Below the pieces are notes generated by a model. It worked only from the letters and a program-made list of their open reading frames with translations, was not told where the DNA came from and ran no database searches. From assembly GCF_004310295.1 (NCBI RefSeq), contig NZ_SISB01000040.1, positions 1 through 61,290 of the forward strand: a DNA stretch of 61,290 nt, written 5' to 3'. Origin of the DNA: Pseudomonas sp. BGI-2. GTDB taxonomy: Bacteria; Pseudomonadota; Gammaproteobacteria; Pseudomonadales; Pseudomonadaceae. The position numbers and the translations under genes are program-made. Shown here piece after piece: positions 42,651 through 50,911 of the stretch (the first letter of the stretch is position 1; each line of letters begins with the position of its first letter).

Positions 42651-43526
42651 ATGAGCAACATCACCACCAGCGACTACCTGGAAACCCTCTACGAAGGCTA
42701 CGGCCAGCGTTTTCGCATGGAAAAACTGCTGCACGAAGTGCGCACCGAACACCAGCATCTGGTGATTTTTGAAAACCCGCGCATGGGCCGGGTCATGGCA
42801 CTGGACGGCGTGATCCAGACCACCGAAGCGGACGAATTCATCTACCACGAGATGCTCACCCACGTGCCGATCCTGGCGCACGGCACAGCAAAGCGCGTGC
42901 TGATCATCGGTGGCGGCGACGGCGGCATGCTGCGTGAAGTGGCCAAGCACCGCAGCATCGAGCACATCACCATGGTCGAGATCGACGGCACCGTGGTCGA
43001 GATGTGCAAGGAATTCCTGCCGAACCACTCCAAGGGTGCGTTCGATGATCCACGCCTGAACCTGGTGATCGACGACGGCATGCGTTTCGTCGCCACGACC
43101 ACCGAAAAATTCGACGTGATCATTTCCGACTCCACCGACCCGATCGGTCCGGGTGAAGTGCTGTTCTCGGAAAACTTCTATCAGGCCTGCCGTCGCTGCC
43201 TGAACGAAGGCGGCATCCTGGTGACCCAGAATGGCACCCCGTTCATGCAGATCGAAGAAGTCAAAACCACCGCCGGGCGCCTGCGCAGCCTGTTCCCGGA
43301 TTGGCACTTCTATCAGGCCGCCGTGCCAACCTACATCGGTGGCTCGATGACCTTTGCCTGGGGCGCGACCAACACCGCCTATCGCAAGTTGTCCCGTGAA
43401 ACCTTGCAGCAACGCTTCGCCGGCAGCGGCATCATCACCCGCTACTACAACCCGGAAATCCACATCGGCGCCTTCGCCTTGCCGCAATACGTGCTGCAAG
43501 CGGTGAACAAGCCAAGCAACGACTAA
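42651..43526 (+). CDS. speE: Spermidine synthase (polyamine aminopropyltransferase)
   Basis: Transfers aminopropyl from decarboxylated SAM to putrescine. The 291-residue protein has an N-terminal beta domain (RMEKLLHEVRTEHQHLVIFE) and a Rossmann domain with VLIIGGGDGGMLREVAKH. The gatekeeping loop DSTDPIGPGE with its catalytic Asp follows. A GGAG ribosome site precedes the ATG, and TAGAAT about 95 bases upstream may be its -10. It is monocistronic. Confidence 0.95.
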   Translation: MSNITTSDYLETLYEGYGQRFRMEKLLHEVRTEHQHLVIFENPRMGRVMALDGVIQTTEADEFIYHEMLTHVPILAHGTAKRVLIIGGGDGGMLREVAKHRSIEHITMVEIDGTVVEMCKEFLPNHSKGAFDDPRLNLVIDDGMRFVATTTEKFDVIISDSTDPIGPGEVLFSENFYQACRRCLNEGGILVTQNGTPFMQIEEVKTTAGRLRSLFPDWHFYQAAVPTYIGGSMTFAWGATNTAYRKLSRETLQQRFAGSGIITRYYNPEIHIGAFALPQYVLQAVNKPSND

Positions 43527-43552
43527 ACTAATGATGTACGCATAACCCCCTT

Positions 43553-43656
43553 GTAGGAGCGAAGCTTGCTCCGGGCGGCGTTCCGACGAAAGCGGTGTGT
43601 CAGGCTATACATATGTCGACAGATACACCGCTTTCGCGAGCAAGCTTCGCTCCTAC
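43553..43656. repeat. REP pair, GAGCAAGCTTCGCTCCTAC type
   Basis: Left arm GTAGGAGCGAAGCTTGCTCC is interrupted by GGGCGGCGTTCCGAC. Extended stems AAGCGGTGTGTC/ACACCGCTTT face each other inside. It lies downstream of speE. Confidence 0.85.
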
Positions 43657-43768
43657 AGGTTTCTGTGTTTTTTTCATGCTTGTGTGGCGTAATCCGTGGG
43701 AACGATCAGTCAGGCCAAAAGTCCAGATGGTTGTAAGCCCATTTGCGGGTTTGTTCGAGGAGGCACTG

Positions 43769-44002
43769 ATGCAAAAGTGGAAAATCACTTTCGTGGATGA
43801 TCACGGTGAACAAGTTGACGAGGTGTTCGAAAGCGATGAATGCCCGGACAACGAGCAGGCCGCAAAACTCATCAAGGCCCGGCTCCTTCCTGTCGCCGCC
43901 GAACTGGATCTGAATGATCTGGAAGGGCGAACCACTGATGCGACCGTCAAAAGTCTCAAGACCCAGAACAGCATACAAATCCTCGGCATCACGCCAATCT
44001 GA
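43769..44002 (+). CDS. Small conserved hypothetical protein
   Basis: A 77-residue soluble acidic protein, MQKWKITFVDDHGEQVDEVF at its start, ending in QILGITPI. The ribosome site GAGGAGG seven bases before the ATG is very strong, which supports a real gene. No motif or membrane segment is seen and I do not recognise the family. It is followed after about 210 bases by rraB. Confidence 0.7.
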   Translation: MQKWKITFVDDHGEQVDEVFESDECPDNEQAAKLIKARLLPVAAELDLNDLEGRTTDATVKSLKTQNSIQILGITPI

Positions 44003-44215
44003 ATATCTCCTGTCTCAATCCTATCCAGGCCTTGGCAGCGCCTCTGTCTTGGGGCTACTCTGCAATCGAGATCAGCGAACGGATCGCTAAGGTCTGGTCT
44101 TGTCAGCTACATGCTTGCTTCCCACCGGCAATGTTGTTGCCGCATCGCTCGCACCAATCGGTTGCGAGCGCCGGGAATACGGAAAGTCTATCCATCAATT
44201 TGAGGGGGACGTTTC

Positions 44216-44557
44216 ATGAGCACAGCCTATCAAGAAGACATCAGCAGCAGCGTGCTGCGCCGCATGAAAGAAGGCGGTTTCGACTTTTCACGATTCCATC
44301 CCATCGAGTTCTACGCCATTTTCCCGGACGAGGAGCGGGCACGCAGGGCTGCGGGGCAATACAAAGGTGAATCGTTGAACGCGCAAATCAGTGTGCGCGA
44401 TGACGGCGCATGGGCGCTTGAACTGAGCAAAGTCATGTACGCCACCTATGATGATATCGGCGATTTCGAGCAAGACTTCGAGGCGGTGGTCGAGCCTCTG
44501 GGCGGCATCATCGAAGGATGGGGCGTCAAGCAGGAGGTACGAGGGCTACTCGCATAA
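44216..44557 (+). CDS. rraB: Regulator of ribonuclease E activity B (RraB-like)
   Basis: Predicted protein inhibitor of RNase E that changes mRNA decay. It is 113 residues, shorter than E. coli RraB (138), and lacks the long acidic C-terminal tail. The ferredoxin-like fold is suggested by FHPIEFYAIFPDEERARRAA and ISVRDDGAWALELSKVMYAT, with EPLGGIIEGWGV near the end, as in RraB/DUF695-like proteins. A strong GAGGGGG precedes the ATG. A terminator follows. Confidence 0.75.
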   Translation: MSTAYQEDISSSVLRRMKEGGFDFSRFHPIEFYAIFPDEERARRAAGQYKGESLNAQISVRDDGAWALELSKVMYATYDDIGDFEQDFEAVVEPLGGIIEGWGVKQEVRGLLA

Positions 44558-44583
44558 ACATATGAACAGTGACAACACTCAGC

Positions 44584-44611
44584 AACGGCTGACCTTAGGG
44601 TTGGCCGTTTT
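44584..44611 (+). terminator. Terminator of rraB
   Basis: Stem AACGGCTGACC / GGTTGGCCGTT with loop TTAG (two G-T pairs), then TTT. It lies 26 bases beyond the stop. Confidence 0.7.
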
Positions 44612-44957
44612 CGTTTGTGGCGATCAGAAAAGCCCCCTCGGCAAAACCCTGAAACAAGAATCCGGCGCAAAAAAAAACCGCCTGAGCAGGCGGCTAAAGG
44701 GAAGTTCGGTCAGGTTTTGCAGCGGATGCGCGGATTATCCGCATCGACCCCCGGGCAGTGAAATCAACTCTGACTATGCTGGTGATAGGCGACAACGTCG
44801 CCTTGCAATGAAGCGGGGGCGATCAGCGTGGGGCGTTTGCTGCACAGGATTGGTGCGGTGCAAACGGCTTCATTATCCAACTGATTGATAACAAAGCGTT
44901 TCTGCCGATGGCACGGGCCTTGCGAAGCCTAGATGTCCGGGTGACAAGGAGTACGGC
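44612..44957. other. Gene-free gap with a stray minus-strand terminator
   Basis: No convincing protein gene on either strand. It holds the minus-strand terminator at 44669 and a small hairpin GCGGATGCGCGGATTATCCGC near 44722. The right end carries the AAGGAG ribosome site of the ATP-grasp gene. Confidence 0.5.
44669..44694 (-). terminator. Orphan intrinsic terminator on the minus strand
   Basis: On the minus strand: CCGCCT, loop GCTC, AGGCGG, then nine T residues. No minus-strand gene precedes it, since the nearest genes on both sides are on the plus strand. It may end a small RNA transcribed from within 44700-44957. Confidence 0.7.
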
Positions 44958-46367
44958 ATGATCCGCACCTATTTTGATGAAATGTACGATGCCGGCGGCC
45001 AAGTCCGCCCGCATTATCGGGAGTTTGCCCGTTGGCTGGCCGAGACGCCTGACGAGCTATTGGCACAACGGCGACGCGAGGCCGATCTGTTATTTCATCG
45101 CGCCGGGATTACCTTCACGCTCTACGGTGATGAGCAGGGGACAGAGCGCCTGATTCCCTTCGACACCATCCCGCGCAGCATTCCCTCCAGTGAATGGCGG
45201 ATCGTCGAGCGTGGCTGTATCCAGCGGGTCAAGGCGTTGAACATGTTCCTCGCCGACCTCTACCACGAGCAGCGCATCATCAAGGCCGGCATCATCCCGG
45301 CCGAGCAAGTGCTGGCCAACGAGCAATACCAATTGGCGATGCAAGGGCTCGATCTGCACCGCGAAATCTACTCGCACATCTCCGGCGTCGATCTGGTGCG
45401 CGATGGCGACGGCACGTACTACGTGCTCGAAGACAACCTGCGTACACCCAGCGGCGTGAGCTACATGCTCGAAGACCGCAAGATGATGATGCGGTTGTTT
45501 CCCGAGTTGTTCTCGGCCCAGCGCATCGCACCGATTGATCACTATCCGAACCTGCTGCTCGACACCCTGAAAAGCTCCAGCCCGATCGATAACCCGAGCG
45601 TGGTGGTGCTGACGCCGGGTCGCTTCAACAGCGCGTTTTTCGAGCATGCCTTTCTGGCGCGGGAGATGGGCGTTGAGCTGGTGGAGGGCGCGGACCTGTT
45701 CGTGCGTGACGACAAGGTGTTCATGCGCACCACGGACGGGCCGAAAGCGGTCGACGTGATCTACCGTCGCCTCGACGATGCGTTTCTCGATCCGCTGGCG
45801 TTCAACCCGGACTCGATGCTTGGCGTTCCAGGGCTGCTGTCGTCTTATCGCTCCGGCAACGTGGTGCTGGCGAATGCCATCGGCACCGGGGTCGCGGACG
45901 ACAAATCGGTGTATCCGTTTGTCACGGACATGATCCGTTTCTACCTGGACGAAGAACCGATCCTGAAGAATGTGCCGACGTTCCAGTGTCGCAATCCTTC
46001 TGAACTGTCCCATGTGCTGGCCAATCTTCCAGACCTGGTGGTCAAGGAAACCCAGGGCTCCGGCGGTTACGGAATGCTGGTGGGGCCTGCGGCGACGGCG
46101 GCGGAAATCGAGTCTTTCCGCGCGCGAATCAAGGCCAAGCCTCACGCGTACATCGCGCAACCGACGTTGTCCCTGTCGACCTGTCCGACCTTTGTCGAAA
46201 ACGGCATCGCGCCACGCCATATCGACCTGCGTCCGTTTGTATTGTCTGGCCGCGAAACCCGGGTTGTGCCCGGCGGTTTGACCCGTGTCGCCCTGCGTGA
46301 AGGCTCCCTGGTGGTGAATTCCTCCCAGGGCGGCGGAACCAAGGACACCTGGGTGGTCGAGGATTGA
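44958..46367 (+). CDS. Circularly permuted type 2 ATP-grasp protein
   Basis: Predicted ATP-dependent ligase of the circularly permuted ATP-grasp family, 469 residues. The N-terminal MIRTYFDEMYDAGGQVRPHY is the family start. Block RMLPELF-like MMMRLFPELFSAQRI, DGDGTYYVLEDNLRTPSG with the metal-binding Glu/Asn, and VVKETQGSGGYGMLVGP as the ATP loop are clear. Substrate is unknown; such proteins travel with alpha-E and transglutaminase proteins, as here, and are thought to make or modify peptides. It is first of a tight three-gene operon. Confidence 0.9.
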   Translation: MIRTYFDEMYDAGGQVRPHYREFARWLAETPDELLAQRRREADLLFHRAGITFTLYGDEQGTERLIPFDTIPRSIPSSEWRIVERGCIQRVKALNMFLADLYHEQRIIKAGIIPAEQVLANEQYQLAMQGLDLHREIYSHISGVDLVRDGDGTYYVLEDNLRTPSGVSYMLEDRKMMMRLFPELFSAQRIAPIDHYPNLLLDTLKSSSPIDNPSVVVLTPGRFNSAFFEHAFLAREMGVELVEGADLFVRDDKVFMRTTDGPKAVDVIYRRLDDAFLDPLAFNPDSMLGVPGLLSSYRSGNVVLANAIGTGVADDKSVYPFVTDMIRFYLDEEPILKNVPTFQCRNPSELSHVLANLPDLVVKETQGSGGYGMLVGPAATAAEIESFRARIKAKPHAYIAQPTLSLSTCPTFVENGIAPRHIDLRPFVLSGRETRVVPGGLTRVALREGSLVVNSSQGGGTKDTWVVED

Positions 46368-46379
46368 AGGAAGCTTGCC

Positions 46380-47330
46380 ATGTTAAGTAGAACTGCCTCG
46401 GATTTGTATTGGATGTCGCGTTACCTGGAGCGGGCGGAAAACCTCGCACGGATGCTCGACATCAGTTATTCGCTGTCGCTGATGCCGCAGGATGGTCGCG
46501 GTGACGGCCTGCACGAACTCGCCATGCCGCTGCTGATCACCGGCACTCTGGACGATTACCTGGAGCGCCATGGTGACTTGCACGCCGAACGGCTGCTGCA
46601 TTTCTTTGCCCTGGACGCGGCCAACCCGGCGAGCATCTACAGCTGCCTCGGCTCGGCGCGGGCCAGTGCTCATGCGGTGCGTGGGCGAATCACCGCCGAC
46701 ATGTGGGAAAACATCAACGCCACGTGGCTGGAAATTCGCGGTATCGCCGAACAGGGCTTGAGTCGCTACGGCATGAGCCGTTTTTGCGAGTGGATCAAGG
46801 AACGTTCCCACCTGTTTCGTGGCGCGTCCTACGGCACGATCATGCGTAACGATGCGTTCCGCTTCATTCGTCTGGGGACGTTTATCGAGCGGGCCGACAA
46901 CACGTTGCGCCTGCTCGACGCCCGCTACGAAATGGCCGGCGATCAGGCCGAAGCGGTCAGCGATGGCACGGCTCACGCGTATTACCAGTGGAGTGCTCTG
47001 CTTCGGGCGTTGTCCTCTTTCGAGGCCTACACCGAGATCTACCGCGACGCACCCGGCGCCCGGCATGTGGCCGAGTTGCTGTTGCTGCGCGCCGATGTGC
47101 CACGTTCCCTGCGTGCCTGCACCGAAGAAATCGACCAGATCCTTGCCCAACTGCCAGGGGCCAATGGCCGTCCTGCGCAACGTCTGGCGGCGGAGATGGA
47201 CGCGCGCCTGCGCTACACGGGCATCAACGAAATTCTCGACGAAGGCCTGCACGCCTGGCTGACCGAATTCATCCCGCTGGTGCGCCAGTTGGGTAACGCC
47301 ATTCACAGTTCCTACCTGGAGGCTGCATGA
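46380..47330 (+). CDS. Alpha-E domain protein
   Basis: A 316-residue all-helical protein of the alpha-E family, named for conserved helices and Glu residues. It starts MLSRTASDLYWMSRYLERAE and repeats a YWxxRxxERAxN-like pattern at RLGTFIERADNTLRLLDARY. There is no signal peptide or membrane helix. The function is unknown, but it is almost always found between an ATP-grasp and a transglutaminase gene. Its stop overlaps the next start by four bases (ATGA). Confidence 0.9.
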   Translation: MLSRTASDLYWMSRYLERAENLARMLDISYSLSLMPQDGRGDGLHELAMPLLITGTLDDYLERHGDLHAERLLHFFALDAANPASIYSCLGSARASAHAVRGRITADMWENINATWLEIRGIAEQGLSRYGMSRFCEWIKERSHLFRGASYGTIMRNDAFRFIRLGTFIERADNTLRLLDARYEMAGDQAEAVSDGTAHAYYQWSALLRALSSFEAYTEIYRDAPGARHVAELLLLRADVPRSLRACTEEIDQILAQLPGANGRPAQRLAAEMDARLRYTGINEILDEGLHAWLTEFIPLVRQLGNAIHSSYLEAA

Positions 47331-48142
47331 GACTTTCCATTAGCCACGAAACCACCTATCACTACGAAGATCAGGTGCGGGCGAGCATCCAGTACTTGCG
47401 ACTGACACCCCACGACAGCGAGCGTCAGCATGTGCTCAGCTGGCAACTCGACCTGCCGCGTCCGGTGCGCGCGCAACTCGATCCGTTCGGCAACATCCTG
47501 CACGTGCTGACCATGGACGAACCGCACGAGGCGATCATCATCGGCGCCCGTGGCCAGGTGGACATCGACGAACTGCGCGAAGCCGAGCATGAGAGCCAGT
47601 CGGCGTTGCCGTTCCTGCGCTTCACGCGCCTGACCGAAGCTGACGAAGCTTTGCGTGCGTTCGCCGAGAAGGAATGCAAAAAACGCCGGGATCGTACGGC
47701 GTTGATCGACTTGATGCATGGCCTGAATTCGCACATGACCTACACGCCGGGCTCCACCGAGGTGGATACCAGCGCCGCCCAGGCCTTCGCCGGGCGTTCC
47801 GGCGTCTGTCAGGACCACACCCATGCGTTCCTCGCCTGTGCCCGCAGCCTCGGCATTCCGTCGCGTTACGTGTCGGGGTATTTGTACAGCGAAAACAGCG
47901 AACACCTGGCCAGTCATGCGTGGGCCGAAGCCTGGCTCGATGACGCGTGGTACAGCTTCGATGTGACCAATGAACTGGCCCGGCCGGAGCGACATTTGAA
48001 ATTGGCGGTGGGCCTGGATTACCTGGATGCCTGCCCGGTTCGCGGGATACGTCGGGGCGGCGGGTGTGAGCAGATGCATGCGAAAGTGTTTGTGTCGCCA
48101 ACGCCGATGCCGGCACCGGTCATCTCCGTCCAGCAACAATAA
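47327..48142 (+). CDS. Transglutaminase-like cysteine peptidase
   Basis: Papain-like transglutaminase-core protein, 271 residues. The N-terminal beta domain starts MRLSISHETTYHYEDQVRAS (Bact_transglu_N type). The catalytic triad is complete: Cys161 in SGVCQDHTHAF, His197 in HAWAEAWL, Asp212 in SFDVTNE. There is no signal peptide, so it acts in the cytoplasm, perhaps cleaving or forming an isopeptide made by the ATP-grasp partner; this is inference. It is the last gene of the trio; a REP pair follows. Confidence 0.92.
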   Translation: MRLSISHETTYHYEDQVRASIQYLRLTPHDSERQHVLSWQLDLPRPVRAQLDPFGNILHVLTMDEPHEAIIIGARGQVDIDELREAEHESQSALPFLRFTRLTEADEALRAFAEKECKKRRDRTALIDLMHGLNSHMTYTPGSTEVDTSAAQAFAGRSGVCQDHTHAFLACARSLGIPSRYVSGYLYSENSEHLASHAWAEAWLDDAWYSFDVTNELARPERHLKLAVGLDYLDACPVRGIRRGGGCEQMHAKVFVSPTPMPAPVISVQQQ

Positions 48143-48164
48143 TCCGCAACACCACATCCCCCCT

Positions 48165-48252
48165 GTAGGAGCGAGGCTTGCCCGCGAAGAACGATAACGC
48201 GGTCCTTCAGTTAGACCGCATCGCCTTCTTCGCGGGCAAGCCTCGCTCCTAC
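48165..48252. repeat. REP pair, GGGCAAGCCTCGCTCCTAC type
   Basis: Two complete facing arms with a spacer of about 40 bases between the convergent transglutaminase and cytochrome genes. Confidence 0.9.
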
Positions 48253-48266
48253 AAGGGGGAATGGGG

Positions 48267-49088
48267 TCAGGGCTTAACCTTGCGCCCCGCCATATGCTTC
48301 AAATACCCCACCAGCATTTCCAGTTCCCCATCCGGCAACACCGTCGCCGTAAACCCCGGCATCTTCGCCTGAGGCCATTGCCGCAAACTCTGCGGATCTC
48401 GAATGTAGCGCTTCAGGAAATCCGCCCCAAAGTACTCGGTCGGATTAAATGGAATGTTCAAATCCGGCCCGAACTGCGCATCTCCGGCACCATTGAGTCG
48501 GTGACAGGCCAGGCAATTCTTCTGAAACAAGGCAAAGCCTTTATTAACCGGATCGTCGGCCTTCAAGGCAGGATCGGGCAGCAGTGCAGGGAAGCGCTCG
48601 GCGACTGGCGCCATGCGCTTGATACTCGCCACTTGAAACGGCCATTGCTCAGGGCTGATGTTGCCGGCTTGCGGATCGACCCACACCAGATAAAACGGCC
48701 CGGCACCTGGTTTGTCTTCCGATAACGCGGGCCACGGTTTGGCCGGGTCTTCAATCGCCAACCACGCGCGCGCGCCCTTGGCGTTCAGCAACGGCGCCGC
48801 CGACAATTCCGCGGCAAACCCGTCCAAAGCCACGGCTTGCAGATGATCTTCAGGCTTGATGTCGGTCAACAACGCCGCCAACGGAACTGCGCGATAACTC
48901 ATGCTCCGCTTGTAGGAAACGTCCTCGCTGATGGTGATGGTCTGGACCTGAGGGTGCTTGAGCAACTCCTCGGTCTGCCAGGTGCGACTGCCCGCGCCCA
49001 ACTCGAGGTTCAGCTGTGCGGCATACAGGGGCGTGCTGAGCAGCAAGGCCCCGAACAGAATGAGCGTTTTCAAATGATCGCCGTCCAT
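48267..49088 (-). CDS. Secreted c-type cytochrome with N-terminal oxidoreductase-like domain
   Basis: A 273-residue periplasmic protein. The signal peptide LKTLILFGALLLSTPLYAA is near the start. Residues about 25-165 resemble a molybdopterin-oxidoreductase-like fold (LLTDIKPEDHLQAVALDGF). A C-terminal cytochrome c domain follows, with CLACH at 192-196 and the axial Met in KMPGF. The role is presumably electron transfer with an unknown partner. The start is uncertain: ATG 49088 has no clear ribosome site, while a TTG six codons downstream follows GGACGG and would begin right at the signal peptide. Confidence 0.78.
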   Translation of the reverse strand: MDGDHLKTLILFGALLLSTPLYAAQLNLELGAGSRTWQTEELLKHPQVQTITISEDVSYKRSMSYRAVPLAALLTDIKPEDHLQAVALDGFAAELSAAPLLNAKGARAWLAIEDPAKPWPALSEDKPGAGPFYLVWVDPQAGNISPEQWPFQVASIKRMAPVAERFPALLPDPALKADDPVNKGFALFQKNCLACHRLNGAGDAQFGPDLNIPFNPTEYFGADFLKRYIRDPQSLRQWPQAKMPGFTATVLPDGELEMLVGYLKHMAGRKVKP

Positions 49089-49199
49089 GTCGTGGAAGTG
49101 CCGCAAAGGTTGGCACACCCACGCTGGCCCGGGTAGCGAGCCAGTCACATTTTTAAGAGGGCAATATAAAAACCTGGCGCCGTTTTATTTGAAGACCGA

Positions 49200-49295
49200 C
49201 TAGCCGATCACCTTGGTCAGGTTCGGCAAAATCAACAACAGCGTAGTGGCGAAAAGAATGAGCCCGGCTTGACGTACTTTCGAATGCTTGAACAT
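49200..49295 (-). CDS. 31-residue single-helix membrane protein
   Basis: Starts MFKHSKVRQAG and ends TKVIG with one hydrophobic helix between (LILFATTLLLILPNL). AAGGCGG lies eight bases before the ATG, a strong ribosome site for so small a frame. A basic N-terminus would keep it in the cytoplasm side. I recall similar tiny proteins in other Pseudomonas, but no function. It lies upstream of the cytochrome gene on the same strand, 111 bases away. Confidence 0.6.
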   Translation of the reverse strand: MFKHSKVRQAGLILFATTLLLILPNLTKVIG

Positions 49296-49680
49296 GGCTT
49301 GACCGCCTTTTTTGTTATTTCCTGATGCCTGCCTGCATATCTCCATGACGACAGAGCGTTGAACTTCCTGTAAGACGAGTGCCTCGGCAAAACCCGACGA
49401 CAACTTCGTACATCTTCACCTTAGAGCCCGCGTCACGCTTGGTTTAGATCCATTTCGTATGGTTCGCTTACTTAAAGCTTTTAAAAAGGCATGAGGCTTA
49501 TTGCCAGCTTCTTGGGCGCCCGTTGACTAGACAGCTTGGTGACGTGAAACGGTTAATCCGGGCGCGAACGACCGTCCGTCTGAGCGTGTCCGTCAACGCC
49601 AGTGAGCACTGCGGTCATTGAATCCACGGCGGCTCGGCCTAAGGTGGAAGCTCAGTATTTCGCCCAGGTTCGAGGACGTC

Positions 49681-50886
49681 ATGACCCAAGCTTTGATTTT
49701 CGACGCGTTACGCACGCCCCGTGGCAAAGGCAAGGGCGATGGCGCCCTGCACAGCGTCAAACCGGTGAATCTGGTGGCCGGGTTGTTCACGGCGTTGCAG
49801 CAGCGCACGTCGCTGGATACCAGTCAGGTCGATGACGTGGTGCTCGGCTGTGTCACGCCGATCGGTGATCAGGGCTCCGATATCGCCAAGACCGCGGCAC
49901 AAGTCGCCGATTGGGACGTCAGCGTGTCCGGCGTGCAGATCAATCGATTCTGCGCCTCGGGGCTTGAAGCCGTGAACCTCGGTGCGATGAAAGTCCGCTC
50001 CGGCTTCGAAGACCTGGTGGTGGTCGGCGGCGTCGAGTCCATGTCCCGCGTGCCCATGGGCAGCGATGGCGGCGCTTGGGCGCTGGACCCGGAAACCAAT
50101 CTGCACAGTCATTTCACCCCGCAAGGCGTCGGCGCCGACCTGATCGCCACGATTGAAGGCTTCAGCCGCCAAGACGTCGATGCCTACGCATTGCATTCCC
50201 AGCAAAAGGCAGCGCGGGCGCGGGCGAACGGCTCGTTCAACAAGTCGCTGGTGCCGGTGCAGGATCAGAACGGCATTATCCTGCTCGATCACGATGAGTT
50301 CATCCGCGCCGAATCGACTCTGGAAGGCCTCGGCAAACTCAAGCCAAGTTTCGAGATGATGGGGCTGATGGGTTTTGACGCCACCGCGTTGCGCGTTTAC
50401 AGCCAGGTGGAGCGGATCAATCACGTTCACACCCCGGGCAACAGCTCCGGCATCGTCGATGGCGCCGCCCTGATGCTGATTGGCTCCGAGGCCAAAGGCC
50501 GGGCGTTGGGTTTGCAGCCACGGGCGCGAATTGTCGCCACCGCCGTTACCAGCACCGATCCGACCATCATGCTCACCGGCCCGGCGCCGGCCACCCGCAA
50601 AGCACTGGCCAAGGCCGGGCTGCGGGTCGAAGACATCGACCTGTTTGAAGTCAACGAAGCCTTCGCTTCGGTGGTGCTGAAATTCATCAAGGACATGGCC
50701 ATCGACCCGGACAAAGTCAACGTCAACGGCGGTTCCATCGCCATGGGCCACCCGCTGGGCGCCACCGGCTGCGCGATTCTCGGCACGCTGCTCGATGAAC
50801 TGGAAACCCGGCGCCTGCGCTATGGCCTCGCGACCCTGTGTGTCGGCGGCGGCATGGGCATTGCCACCATCATCGAACGCCTCTGA
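49681..50886 (+). CDS. Acetyl-CoA C-acyltransferase (thiolase)
   Basis: Beta-ketothiolase that cleaves or forms 3-ketoacyl-CoA. It is 401 residues from MTQALIFDAL, with GAGG upstream; a frame starting earlier is rejected. Nucleophile Cys91 lies in NRFCASGLEAVN, the catalytic His lies in GGSIAMGHPLGATG, and the second Cys lies in LCVGGGMG. It is 25 bases before the FadJ-like gene, and together they carry out beta-oxidation. It is distinct from the classic fadBA pair, where fadB comes first. Confidence 0.93.
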   Translation: MTQALIFDALRTPRGKGKGDGALHSVKPVNLVAGLFTALQQRTSLDTSQVDDVVLGCVTPIGDQGSDIAKTAAQVADWDVSVSGVQINRFCASGLEAVNLGAMKVRSGFEDLVVVGGVESMSRVPMGSDGGAWALDPETNLHSHFTPQGVGADLIATIEGFSRQDVDAYALHSQQKAARARANGSFNKSLVPVQDQNGIILLDHDEFIRAESTLEGLGKLKPSFEMMGLMGFDATALRVYSQVERINHVHTPGNSSGIVDGAALMLIGSEAKGRALGLQPRARIVATAVTSTDPTIMLTGPAPATRKALAKAGLRVEDIDLFEVNEAFASVVLKFIKDMAIDPDKVNVNGGSIAMGHPLGATGCAILGTLLDELETRRLRYGLATLCVGGGMGIATIIERL

Positions 50887-50911
50887 GCCCCGACCTTAAG
50901 GAACAAGTGAC

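Noticed and set aside
45090..46220. 376-residue minus-strand frame over the ATP-grasp gene
   Set aside because: Antisense shadow; no ribosome site or motifs.
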